Positions 17,572 to 28,626 of a stretch of DNA of 57,452 nucleotides are shown here, in pieces. The notes under the pieces are model-generated. The model worked only from the letters and a program-made list of their open reading frames with translations. It made no database searches and was not told the DNA's origin. The translations under genes and the position numbers were made by a program. Every line of letters starts with the position of its first letter. The stretch's first letter is position 1. Source of the stretch: Bacteroidota bacterium (GTDB lineage Bacteria > Bacteroidota > Bacteroidia > Chitinophagales > BACL12); contig WGOA01000002.1 in assembly GCA_016124275.1 (NCBI GenBank), forward strand, positions 1 to 57,452. The letters are read 5' to 3'.

Positions 17572-18250
17572 AGCGGGTTGTTTTGGGAAAGTCGTTCATC
17601 AATTGGTGAATGTCCATGACCAGCTGATTTTTGCGCGGGCTGCGGCTGATCAGGTTGGAAATGGCCACGCCGTGCAAACCCGTGTGGAGCAAATCGCGGA
17701 TGTCCGTCATGAGAATGCCGCCAATGGCCAGGAGTGGAATGCGCTCCAGCCCTTTGAGCTTGCACTGAATCAGGATGCGGCGGTAGCCCTCCAGGCCCAG
17801 CACCGGGTCCAGGCCCTTTTTGGTTTCCGTGAAGCGGAACGGCCCCAGCCCGATGTAATCCACCCCTTCGGCATACAGACGCTCGATGTCCTGAATGGTG
17901 TTGGCGCTGCCCCCGACCAGGTACCCTTCGCCCAGCAGATCGCGCGCTTGCGCCGTGCTCATGTCCTTGCGGCCGAGGTGCACACCGTCGGCATCTACGG
18001 CTAGGGCCACGTGCGGAAAATCGTTGATGATCAGCCGCGCGCCGTTCTCGTGGCAGATTTGACGCGCTTTAACCGCCATGTCCATGACCTCGTTCTCCGG
18101 CCGGTCCTTGACGCGCAATTGCACCCAGTCGCAACCTGCGTCAACGGCCTCTTTGAGCAGGTCCAGGTGGCTTTTGCGCTCCAGTTCCTGGGTAATGTAG
18201 TGCAGCCGGGCTATGAGCGGCGGTTGCTGGGGGAAATGCGATGGTTCCAA
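17537..18250 (-). CDS. thiE: Thiamine-phosphate synthase
   Basis: Joins HMP-PP and thiazole phosphate to thiamine phosphate. 237 residues, starting at TTG 18250 because the in-frame stop of thiD lies only 12 bases upstream and no ATG is available. Motifs [34 protein letters not shown] and [14 protein letters not shown] are those of the active enzyme. The C-terminal 12 residues lie within the thiG start region. A second, more divergent ThiE-like gene is upstream in the same operon. Confidence 0.93.
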   Translation of the reverse strand: MEPSHFPQQPPLIARLHYITQELERKSHLDLLKEAVDAGCDWVQLRVKDRPENEVMDMAVKARQICHENGARLIINDFPHVALAVDADGVHLGRKDMSTAQARDLLGEGYLVGGSANTIQDIERLYAEGVDYIGLGPFRFTETKKGLDPVLGLEGYRRILIQCKLKGLERIPLLAIGGILMTDIRDLLHTGLHGVAISNLISRSPRKNQLVMDIHQLMNDFPKTTRYGTAQDRRKDL

Positions 18251-18262
18251 GAGCGAGATCGA

Positions 18263-19021
18263 TTAAGAAAGCGGGTGAAATCCGACCAGCGACGAGCTGC
18301 TGGCCATAAAGTTTTCGGTAAACACCTTAGCCGTGCGGCAGGCGGCGGCCATGGTCATGCCGGCTGCAAGGCTGGCTGCGGCAGCGCTTGAATACACACA
18401 GCCCGTGCCGTGTTTAGGTGCCAGATCACGCCGATTTGGCTTGAATTCCTGCATCTGGTTCCGGTAAAAGAGCCGATCGGTGCCGTGCGCCACAGGATCG
18501 TGCCCTCCTTTGAGCAGAACAGCCGAGCCAGACTCCGCGGCAGCTTCACGGGCGGCCTCCACCGGATCCTGGCCAGGGCAAAGGCGCTCCATTTCCGGCC
18601 AGTTGGGCGTGAACAGCGCCACGCGCTTGAGCAGCGCTCGCCAACCGGGGAGGTTATCTGCGTGAAACTCGCCACCGGCAGAAGGGGCCAGCACCGGATC
18701 CCACACTACGGGCGCCGCCGGACTATTGCTTTCGATGAGCGTCAGCAAACCCGCTAACGTTTCCGTGTCGCGCACCATGCCCACTTTGATGGCGTCTGGC
18801 ACAGCCCCCGGAAGGACGCTCAACAATTGCTTTTCTAACCAAGGCCATTCGACCCACTGATGATCCTGAAAACTGCTGGAGGACTGCGCCGTCAGGGCCG
18901 TAATACAACCTATGGTATGCACGCTCAGCACTTCTGCCGTTCGGATGTCAGCCATCATGCCGGCACCTCCGCTGGGATCAAATCCAGAGAGGATCAGGAG
19001 GGTTGGGCGATCTGCTGGCAT
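18263..19021 (-). CDS. thiD: Hydroxymethylpyrimidine / HMP-phosphate kinase
   Basis: Phosphorylates HMP twice to HMP-PP. 252 residues. The ribokinase-fold signature LSGFDPSGGAGMMADI lies at the N terminus and the anion hole HGTGCVYSSAAAASLAAG near the C terminus. It overlaps the preceding ThiE-like gene by 28 bases. Confidence 0.95.
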   Translation of the reverse strand: MPADRPTLLILSGFDPSGGAGMMADIRTAEVLSVHTIGCITALTAQSSSSFQDHQWVEWPWLEKQLLSVLPGAVPDAIKVGMVRDTETLAGLLTLIESNSPAAPVVWDPVLAPSAGGEFHADNLPGWRALLKRVALFTPNWPEMERLCPGQDPVEAAREAAAESGSAVLLKGGHDPVAHGTDRLFYRNQMQEFKPNRRDLAPKHGTGCVYSSAAAASLAAGMTMAAACRTAKVFTENFMASSSSLVGFHPLS

Positions 19022-19616
19022 GCTTCGCGAATGCGCGTGAAATTGCTGAGCGGGTCTTGTTTGCCGTGCCAGACTGCGCCCAGGACAGCCACCCCGTCTA
19101 AGCCGTATTCCGCAACTTTGGCTATGTTTTCAGCGGTAACCCCGCCTAAAGCATAGATTTTGCAAGGGCGTTGCGGTGGGACATTCCAATCCTGGATGCT
19201 GCCAGACAAATCCGGTTTTGACGGGGAGTTGAACGCCTGCGACAGGAAAACATACAACATCTTATCGCTGATGCTCAATGCCCCCTCGGGTGAGTGGACG
19301 GATGCGGAAACACGAAGTCCTTCGGTTTCAGCCCGATCGATGATGGCTTCGAGGTCTTCGTGCGAAAATCCGGCGCGGTCCGATTCGCGAAAGTGGACGC
19401 CCCCCACCCCCAGCTCCAGCGCCGTGGTCAAGGGCGCGTGCAGCGTGATGCGACGGCGGTACTCGGCCGGAATTTTCTGCATCCAGGCCTGCATGTCAGC
19501 CACGCTCAGTCCGGGCTTGCGCAGGTGGTAGTACGGCAACCCGGCTTCGAGCAGGCGGACTACGTTTTCGTGCTCTCCGGGCACATGGCCCAACGGGGCT
19601 ATTACGGCTATATTCA

Positions 19617-19617
<1 letters not shown>
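18994..19617 (-). CDS. ThiE/TenI-like protein of the thiamine operon
   Basis: 207 residues, starting at ATG 19617, which overlaps the thiC stop (TGATG). The barrel is like ThiE (YYHLRKPGLSVADMQ, RITLHAPLTTALELGVGGVHF, IYALGGVTAENI, LDGVAVLGAVW) but several phosphate-binding residues of ThiE differ: the INDF/DGVHLG pair is replaced by LHAP/GGVHFRES. This fits a TenI-like thiazole tautomerase, which aromatises the ThiG product, better than a second synthase. TenI is an inference from context and motif drift. Confidence 0.75.
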
Positions 19618-21503
<1,886 letters not shown>

Positions 21504-21543
21504 TTAAAAAAAACTAAGCAGTCTTGGGTCCATGTCGCCGAAA

Positions 21544-21744
21544 TCAGCCGCCAGCCACCGCAGCAATAATGGTGATCCGATCCTGGGCCCGAAGCGGAGT
21601 TGCCTGCCATTCCACCCTGGGAACAACCTGCTCATTCAGCGCCACAGCAATGCCAGGCCGCTCATTGAGCTGCATCTCCTTTAACAATTCCGCTACATTC
21701 TGGCTGGACGAGCTAAGCTCCCGGCCGTTCACCATCAATTCCAT
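21544..21744 (-). CDS. thiS: Sulfur carrier protein ThiS
   Basis: Ubiquitin-like carrier, C terminus AVAGG, whose terminal Gly is thiocarboxylated and donates sulfur to ThiG. I favour the ATG at 21744 (MELMVNGREL, 66 residues, family length); an ATG at 21765 would add seven residues. First gene after the TPP riboswitch. The activating enzyme ThiF is not in this operon and must be elsewhere if it exists. Confidence 0.92.
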   Translation of the reverse strand: MELMVNGRELSSSSQNVAELLKEMQLNERPGIAVALNEQVVPRVEWQATPLRAQDRITIIAAVAGG

Positions 21745-21846
21745 ATCAGCTGACGCCTGCCGCATTAAAAGCCCCCACTTCAGAGGACCGCGGGCAGAAC
21801 TGCACTTCAGCGGGTGAACGCCACAACAAACAAGCGAGCATACGAC

Positions 21847-21917
21847 TTTTCCCTACGCCGGTCTCAACCGGATCAGGTTCCAAGGGTATACTCTCAGTCC
21901 GCCGAAACAGACACCCC
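21847..21917 (-). promoter_or_regulatory. TPP riboswitch (THI element)
   Basis: Read on the minus strand, the conserved blocks appear in order: GGGGTGTC, ACTGAGAGTATACCCTTGG, AACCTGATCCGGTT and CGGCGTAGGGAAAAG. These are the P1, pyrimidine-sensing and pyrophosphate-sensing parts of the TPP aptamer. It lies about 100 bases before thiS and should lower expression of the operon when thiamine pyrophosphate is high. The expression platform is not obvious; no strong terminator hairpin follows before thiS, so control of translation start is possible. Confidence 0.95.
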
Positions 21918-21928
21918 TAAAGTCAAGC

Positions 21929-21937
21929 GTAAATATA
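21929..21937 (-). promoter_or_regulatory. Putative -7 element of the thiamine operon promoter
   Basis: TATATTTAC on the minus strand, 11 bases before the riboswitch aptamer. It closely matches the TATGTTTAC element of the trp promoter in this window and the TAnnTTTG consensus of the phylum. A good -33 TTG is not found at the expected distance. Confidence 0.5.
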
Positions 21938-22045
21938 CGGGGGAAGGGGGGAAAGTTGGTGTGGCGAATTCAGGTTGCTTCGAAAAATTAGTGTTACTTA
22001 GCGACAACATTTATAGAAGGATTCGCGCGATATGGATTTACTTCG

Positions 22046-23362
22046 TTGAGGATTCTTTACATCTTTCTAGCCTTGCTGACCTCCTACACCTTCCAGGAAA
22101 AAATCTTCTTCAGCGCCCTACTCGGCATGCTGTTACTGCTCGAATTTCGCTACGGGGAAAAAACATCGTGGCGCCAGCCACTGAATTAGGACCCTGAAGG
22201 CTACTACTACTACCTGTCTGGACTCTTCATTTACCAGTTCGAAGATGTGCCAACGAAAACTCAGGAGTTGTTCGTTTTCAATGAAGTGACAGGGAAAACT
22301 ACCCCCAAATACACGTTGGGAACGGCGCTGATGCAGTTACCGTTCTTTCTGGTGTGCCATGCTTTTCAGTACGCCCTTAACAGGGACACTAGCGGTTACT
22401 CGCTACCTTACCTGAAGACCATTTGGTTGAGCAGCGTGTTTTACAGTTTTGGCGGGCTGATGCTGCTGTATTCCATCTTGAGGGCACGAACCAGCATAAC
22501 TATATATATGGTAGTGGTTTTGACTGTACTCTTCGGTTCCAGCCTATTCATGTACAGCACCTACCGCCCGGGATGGTCTCATGCCTACACATTCTTCCTC
22601 GTCAGTTTATTGGTGCTTCTCACGGAGCGCTACGCCGGAAAAACAGGCATTAAGAAAACGATGGCTTTGAGCATAGTGTTAGGGCTGATTACGCTGGTTA
22701 GATTTCCCAAAGTACTGTTTGTGCTCTTTCCGCTGCTTTACCAAGTTGGGTCTGTGGCAGCGATACGGGAGCGTGTGCAGTCGTTGCTACACAACATTTA
22801 TTATGTTTTTCCTGGTGCCTTTGTTTTTGGCCTACTGGTTTCTTTGCAGTTCATCTACTGGTACTATGTTACGGGTCATGTAGGCATGGCCGCCTATCCC
22901 GGGGAAACGTTCATGTACTGGAACAACCCCAAGTTCATCCCGGTACTCTTCAGCATTCAAAACGGATTCTTTGCCTATGCACCCGCTTTTCTGCTGGTTA
23001 TCCCCTATTTCTTCTTGCGGGAAATAGGCAGCGACTTTCGAACGAAGTGGGCGCTGTTGATCCTGTTGCTGGTTTTTTACTATTCCATTGCAAGCTGGTG
23101 GGCCTGGTGGTTCGGTGGTGCCTTTGGCCACCGTGCGTTCATTGATGTGCTGCCTTTCCTGGCCATTGGGATTGCGGTGTTTTTGCAGTGGCTATCCGGG
23201 AGGAATCAGTATGTGTACTGGGGGGCATTAGGCTATTTGGTCTTATGCTGTTTGCTCACTTTCGGATTGACCAATGTCTATGACCCACCTTGGGATGGGC
23301 CCGAATGGAACCGCGGCGAATATTGGGAAAGGGTAGCGAGGGCGGTGAGGTTTTATTTGTAA
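22046..23362 (+). pseudogene. Multi-span membrane glycosyltransferase-like gene interrupted by an in-frame TAG
   Basis: The main open part (from 22190) encodes about 390 residues with roughly nine or ten hydrophobic spans and resembles the dolichyl-phosphate-mannose-type (GT-C) membrane proteins of Bacteroidota. It has no ATG near its start: the frame runs back through DPEGYYYYLSGLFIYQFED to a TAG at 22187-22189. Upstream of this stop the same frame continues as a hydrophobic segment (LRILYIFLALLTSYTF, from TTG 22046). Residues on both sides fit one protein, so a single nonsense change is the simplest reading. The GTG at 22247 could allow a shortened product, but it would lack the first membrane span. 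Confidence 0.65.
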
Positions 23363-23477
23363 TAAGAAGGAATCCGCTGTGAGTAGTCATTCTGAAGTTT
23401 TCATTTAAAGACTCATCCACAATTTATAGATCAAGCTGAAAATGCATTTCTTATCACTCACCGAATCCCGCATCAAA

Positions 23478-26114
23478 CTAATCTCTCCTTAACATACCTC
23501 CACCACCTGCAACTAAAGGTGAAACTGTTCCGTCGTGAGATTGCGATAAGTACTCATTAATACCTACAAGTGTAACATAGTTTACCTTTTGAATAATATC
23601 ATCCTCTGCGGTGACGACACGGCATCCTCGAAAATCCGGTTGGTGCTCAGATGAACGCAGGTAATCTGAGGGACCTAGAGGAGCAGTTTGTATTAATAGT
23701 GGCCTGACTTGTTGCCACCACCATTCACATCTTGCCCTGTTCTGCTGGGAGTTAAGTGTCATAGGATATGGCTTAGTCCGAATGGACCATACACCAGAAC
23801 CTCCTTCTTGTGGTGCTTCATTGATCTCAGCCTCCTCGGTCACTTGTACGTGCAGCCGTCGAATGCTGCTTTTACTAAGATTTTCCAAGTAACCAATATG
23901 TGATGAGTTAATGGAAGGGACATTGAATTTTCCATCCCCCTCTAAGATGGAATCATACGAGTGGTAGTAAACCGCAGGATTCTCGGTATAAAACTCATGT
24001 GCAATTCTAAACTTGCTCACAGAGGGCTCCCAGAACAGCCTGCACTCAAAATTTTTATGGACATGACCAGATAAAATGAGGTCCGCAGGCCTTGCAGCAT
24101 GCTCCAGACCAGCAATCATCTTTAAAAGATTATCGCGATATCCACGCATTACAGCAAAGTCAAGCAGATCATCTCCGTTGCCCTCGTGGAAGTAAAAACT
24201 GCGATCTCTCGACCACGCGGGATGCACATTTTTTTCGAGATCAACGGTAGCATTGTTGGAAACTACATGAGTTACAAAATCAGAAGGACTAAGCCGAAAC
24301 AAATACTTCTGCATCTCCTTTTTGAAATCCCCAGGGCTAGCTATTCGCAGGTATTCGCGTTAAAACCAAGCAAATTCACCGCCCTTCGGATTAATCAAAG
24401 GCGCATGCACTCCTATGACTACCAAACCGCTGGTCTGAAGCGCTTTACTTATTAAGTCCGAGTCCTGCGAATTGAAGCCAACTGAATCAGGGGATCCATC
24501 CGCGAAATTATCTGTGGCTTCTCCGCTGAACCCCAGATAATGCTTGATGCCATCCCAAGTGGATTCAATAGTACCATCATCCCACTTCCCATCTATCATA
24601 ACAATCCTGTGATCGCCAAGAGGCACCGTATAGGAAGAGCTGCTGCAAATGTATCGGAAGTAGTAGTTGAGGGTTCCTTGTTGATTCTCCCGATCCGGCC
24701 TTATCATATCTATTGCGCGATCCGTGGAAATCATTCCGCGAATGTTGAGCAAATCCTCTGTGATCACCTTGGCTTCATCCCGTGTAAGATTCACTGAACC
24801 AAACTGTTCCATTGTCTTATTGCCAACTGGCCATTGTAAATCCACGGTAAACAGTGGATAGTATGCCTCTACTCTATAATCATGATTGCCCAAACTGGTA
24901 AATATGGGAACTTTGAGTTCGACATTCTTAACCTGGTCCGGTTCACCTGTCAACCCGCGAAGAATTTGCTCAAGAAAAACAAAATTATTATTATGATACG
25001 ACTTCCCACCGTCTTCAAAAATGTAATCGACAAGATCGCCAGTCATCATTATGAAATCTAGCTTGCCTTTCACGTGCATCTTGTTAGCATATTTGATAAA
25101 CTCCCGTAAGGTGTCATTAAAATTGTTAAAGTTCCGAACAGCATCATCCATAGAACGATCACTGAAAAACTTCCGAAATCGATCCAGACGTCGGCTAACA
25201 TGCAAATCTGTGATGTGAATAAACTGAAAGTCATGCCAATCATCACGGAAATAAACTGAGTGAGGGGCTACCACATGAAGTCTGTTCGGGAAGCGTAAAA
25301 CAAAATCGTATAGTTTCCTGCTTTTTACTGAAGAAGCATTTCCCAGTCTTACTACAGATTGGTAAATGCGTATGTTTTCTGAAAATGCGAGGTCTTTGGT
25401 GTCCGAAACATTAAATTCCAAAGGAATTTCATCATTGCCTGCCGTTTCACGTAAAACAAGACGTCCATTAAAAATTTCTGCAAAAAGATTTCCTGCTATG
25501 TTGGCATTGATAAATTGACGGAAAAAATTGAACTTAACTACCACTTGGTCCGAGAATTGTCCCGGCTGGATTAACCATGGTAGGCCTAACTGCGGCAGTG
25601 AATACCTGATATCTATGACCTGATCGCGTGATCTGGCACCCATATACATACAACCCAATTCAAAAAAGACAACATATCCATCAGTTAAGCGCACTGGGTC
25701 AGCGATAGGATAGCCCAATAAACCTTCTTCTCCCCCGCCGCTCATATATTCTTCATAAATTTTTCCATCAAGGTAAACACCTCCATTTACCCAATAAATA
25801 GCCCCCCATTCAAATCGGGTAACACGACAGCGCCCATCTTTTGAATTCTCTTCATCAGTAAGTGGAAAACCTAAAAGCCGTTTACCTCGCTCCTGATTTA
25901 CATCATGTCCACCAAGTGTTAGATATTTCCCTCGAATTCCACCATAAACAACTTTGGCTTCAGAACCCATTACAGTATGATAATAAATACTCGCATTGGC
26001 AAAAGTTTGCATTTTACCCCCGTAGCCACAATTAATTATTTCAGTCTGCTGATTACCCAGGTCAAATCCTCGACTGGTTAGTTGTTGTACTTTATTCTCA
26101 ATTTGGATAGACAT
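23478..26114 (-). pseudogene. LGFP-repeat metallophosphoesterase interrupted by one in-frame TAA
   Basis: One frame runs from ATG 26114 to 23478 with a single stop, TAA at 24362-24360. Part one (584 residues): residues about 50-180 hold LGFP-type repeats (LLGFPLTDEE, FEWGAIYW, LLGYPIADP), then a beta-rich domain, then a calcineurin-like phosphoesterase with FIHITDLH, MMTGDLVDY, SLGNHDYR and VIGVHAP. Part two holds LILSGHVHKNFE, the last metal-binding motif. The active site is therefore split across the stop, and the 15 codons between TAA and the next ATG are in frame. AT-rich compared with the neighbours, suggesting transfer. LGFP repeats usually mediate cell-surface attachment; the substrate is unknown. 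Confidence 0.8.
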
Positions 26115-26459
26115 AAAGAGTACATTAAAGGTTATTGAAGCTTATTGCAAAACAGTCTTCTCTACTAAGTGTCCTTCGACAGAAAACGCTTGTTTCAATT
26201 CGTAAACCATATTCTAAGTTACAACTCGAAACAGGTTTGAGTATCGACACCAAACCATGCATAGCGGTATGATTTATGTTTCCCACATAAAAATAGAGGA
26301 CTATTTATTGGAAACAATGAAAAAACAGTAAAATTAATCAGATTTAATTTTAATGTATTATATAATGGTTAATATATTATTATACTTTAGCCTATAGTGT
26401 CATCCTGCGCAAGAAAAACCTACTTATCTTAACTCCAGTTTGAATATTTTTACTTCTCC
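26115..26459. other. AT-rich intergenic region in the accessory island
   Basis: 345 bases, strongly AT-rich between 26280 and 26400 (runs such as TATATAATGG and TTAATATATT). It must contain the promoter of the metallophosphoesterase gene. I see no tRNA, terminal repeat or ORF. Confidence 0.4.
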
Positions 26460-26935
26460 ATGTCCAACCCCTATTACGATCAACCCATCCTAAACTCCCC
26501 CTAGCAGAGGCCGGTAAGGCACTGGGAGCTGGATGAGCTCGGTCAGCCCACGCAGCGCATTCAGGAATTCCGGCGCAAAGCCGCCTACATTACCCCCATT
26601 CCGAAAGGTCGCAAGCAGCGGAACAAGGCAAAGCAGGCTGAACTTGAGCTTGAATTCAACGAAAACGACAGTGTTTCCACCCGCGATTAACGCTACGACC
26701 CGAAGCCCACCATCAACAAGCTGCGGGGCATTGTAGACAAGCTTGCGCGAGCTCCCAAACCCTTCGCAATGGGGCGTCACTCCGGAGACGGAGCGACTGC
26801 TGAAACATTGGCGGGATCATAAGTACATGGGCATCAAGCCTTTCTTTTGCCAAATCGAGGCAGTGGAGACCCTGATCTGGCTCACGGAGGTGGCGCCGAA
26901 CACCCATGAAGGCAGAGGGTTTCTGAACAGTATAT
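26460..26935 (+). pseudogene. Remnant of a type III restriction endonuclease (BPTD_3080-like) gene
   Basis: Reading from ATG 26460 gives MSNPYYDQPILNSP, a TAG at 26502-26504, then VRHWELDELGQPTQRIQEFR, PIPKGRKQR, a TAA at 26688-26690, then RYDPKPTINKLRG. After a one-base shift near 26740 the frame continues RELPNPSQWGVTPETERLLKHW and PFFCQIEAVETLIWLTEVAP. From memory, this order matches the N terminus of BPTD_3080-type restriction helicases. Homology breaks off at about 26935, before the helicase Walker motif. Two stops, one frameshift and loss of the 3' part show a dead gene. Confidence 0.8.
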
Positions 26936-26971
26936 ATTACCTTCGAAGAAAGCAGCATCAACACTTCCGGA

Positions 26972-27913
26972 ATGAGATTTTATATAGGTAATACCGACTA
27001 TAAATGGTATGACTTTCTCCGCCAAATCAATCCGGAAGACATAAATTTTTGGCAACCAAGCGGTGGTAATTTCAAGGCCATCGAACAAGGAGCACCATTC
27101 CTCCTAAGACTGAAGAGTCCGTACAATAAGATCGCGGGTGTGGGCTTCTTCTACAAACACTCCTTGTTGCCCATCTCCATTGCTTGGGAAGCTTTTGGCC
27201 CAAGGAATGGCTGCCAGACCTATCAGGAACTGCAGCACATGATCCAGAAGTATCGGAAAGATAAAGTCAACACCAATCCGTCCATTGGATGCATTATCTT
27301 GAATAATCCAGTTTTTTTTGACGAAGAAGATTGGATTGATACCCCTCACGATTGGAGCCCTAACATCGTAAAGGGCAAGTCCTATTCCACAGACGACGTA
27401 ATTGGTCAGCGAATATGGCGACGCGTTGAGGCGCTCCTTGAGAAAGTCCCAGCCTTTTACTCATCCACCGTAACCGGGCAACTCTCCTTAACGCTGGATC
27501 CCAACGTACCCGCATACGGAAATCCCATCCTGACTAAAGTGCGAATTGGCCAGGGCGCTTTTCGAGTTGGCGTCATTGAGGCCTACAATCGTCGCTGTTC
27601 CATCAGCGGAGAGAAAACGCTGCCGGTACTGGAAGCCGCCCACATAAAACCTTACTCCATTTCAGGTGAGCATTCTGTTTCAAACGGCGTCTTGCTTCGA
27701 TCGGACATCCACAAACTTTTCGACATGGGGTACGTGACCATCACCCCTAACTACCATGTTGAAGTAAGTGCCCGCATCAAAGAGGAATTCGAAAACGGAA
27801 GGGAATACTACCAACACCATGGTAAGCCTCTGGTGATTCTCCCAAATAGCGATGTCGAGAGACCAAGTGGCAACAATTTGATCTGGCACAATGCTAATAT
27901 TTATAAGGGGTAA
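26972..27913 (+). CDS. HNH endonuclease with EVE/PUA-like N-terminal domain
   Basis: 313 residues, no interruption. The N-terminal half (MRFYIGNTDYKWYDFL, INFWQPSG, PFLLRLKSPYNKIAGVGFF) resembles EVE/PUA-like domains that read modified bases. The C-terminal half is an HNH_2-type nuclease: RRCSISGEKTLPVLEAAHIKPYS followed by NGVLLRSDIHKLFD, providing the His-Asn-His set. This architecture is seen in modification-dependent (type IV-like) restriction enzymes. The start ATG lies 37 bases after the decayed restriction gene, so it may once have shared its transcript. The EVE-like call rests on pattern only. Confidence 0.75.
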   Translation: MRFYIGNTDYKWYDFLRQINPEDINFWQPSGGNFKAIEQGAPFLLRLKSPYNKIAGVGFFYKHSLLPISIAWEAFGPRNGCQTYQELQHMIQKYRKDKVNTNPSIGCIILNNPVFFDEEDWIDTPHDWSPNIVKGKSYSTDDVIGQRIWRRVEALLEKVPAFYSSTVTGQLSLTLDPNVPAYGNPILTKVRIGQGAFRVGVIEAYNRRCSISGEKTLPVLEAAHIKPYSISGEHSVSNGVLLRSDIHKLFDMGYVTITPNYHVEVSARIKEEFENGREYYQHHGKPLVILPNSDVERPSGNNLIWHNANIYKG

Positions 27914-28032
27914 GAGTTTGGCACTACCGGCAATGAAATTATAGTTTTAAATATAATTATTAAAATATTCGTTCAACATCTCTCCCTTCTGTACACCTCC
28001 AGCAACATTGCTTAATGTTTCCAATCAACCCC

Positions 28033-28626
28033 CTATTCCCACTCCAACCCTTCCAGCATCTCCACAATATCTTCACTAACAAATTTTATGACCGGAGCCA
28101 GTGAATCGGCATTAGGCCGGGTGCGGAAGTTCAGCGTCCCCCGCAGGAAGTGGCGGGCGGTATCCGTAACAAAAAACTGGAGGGGCGAAGCGGCATCACC
28201 CCCTACTGAATACAGCAAGCCATACGCGCCGCGCTCCGTGGCTATTTCCACCGGTTCTATATAATCGGCTTTGCGGGCGTGGCTAAAGGTTAGGCGATAC
28301 GCTTCTTCGGTTAGGCGGTCCAGACGTTGGTCGGGAGATAATTCCTTGTAGGTCAGGTAGATGGTTCCGTTGAGGGCGGGCAGGTTCAGGTTATAGCCCC
28401 AACAGGGATGCTCCACGTTTTCGCCAAAGTATTCGTCTTTCTTCTCTATAGTATAGTAAGCCGGCAGGTCAAATTGGAAGGGGCACTCGGGGCTGCCGAA
28501 ATGTTGCAACGCTGTTCTGTCGGGAAAATGAATGCGCGGATAGGCTTTGGGTTTGGGCACTGTTGTGGTGTCGCAGCCAGCAAGGAGCAGGCCCAAGGCC
28601 AAAAAGCTTGCAAATACCGTTCTCAT
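28033..28626 (-). CDS. gldD: Gliding motility lipoprotein GldD
   Basis: 197 residues. Signal peptide with lipobox LLLAGC (Cys18). The family blocks are clear: PKPKAYPRIHFPDR at the start of the mature part, TIYLTYKEL, LLYSVGGDAASPLQFFVTD and HFLRGTLNFRTRPNADSLAPV. GldD is required for gliding and T9SS function in Flavobacterium; its exact role is unknown. It overlaps gldE by four bases (ATGA), the usual pairing in this phylum. Confidence 0.93.
   Translation of the reverse strand: MRTVFASFLALGLLLAGCDTTTVPKPKAYPRIHFPDRTALQHFGSPECPFQFDLPAYYTIEKKDEYFGENVEHPCWGYNLNLPALNGTIYLTYKELSPDQRLDRLTEEAYRLTFSHARKADYIEPVEIATERGAYGLLYSVGGDAASPLQFFVTDTARHFLRGTLNFRTRPNADSLAPVIKFVSEDIVEMLEGLEWE

Noticed and set aside
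22187..26690. Recoding of stop codons (for example a suppressor system) in the island
   Set aside because: Both TAG and TAA occur, one gene also has a frameshift and a truncation, and the backbone genes use normal stops, so decay is simpler.
23483..28010. Similar short strings (ATCTCTCC...CACCTCCA) at both ends of the island as direct repeats
   Set aside because: Match is short and broken, and one copy is inside coding sequence; no target-site duplication can be defined.
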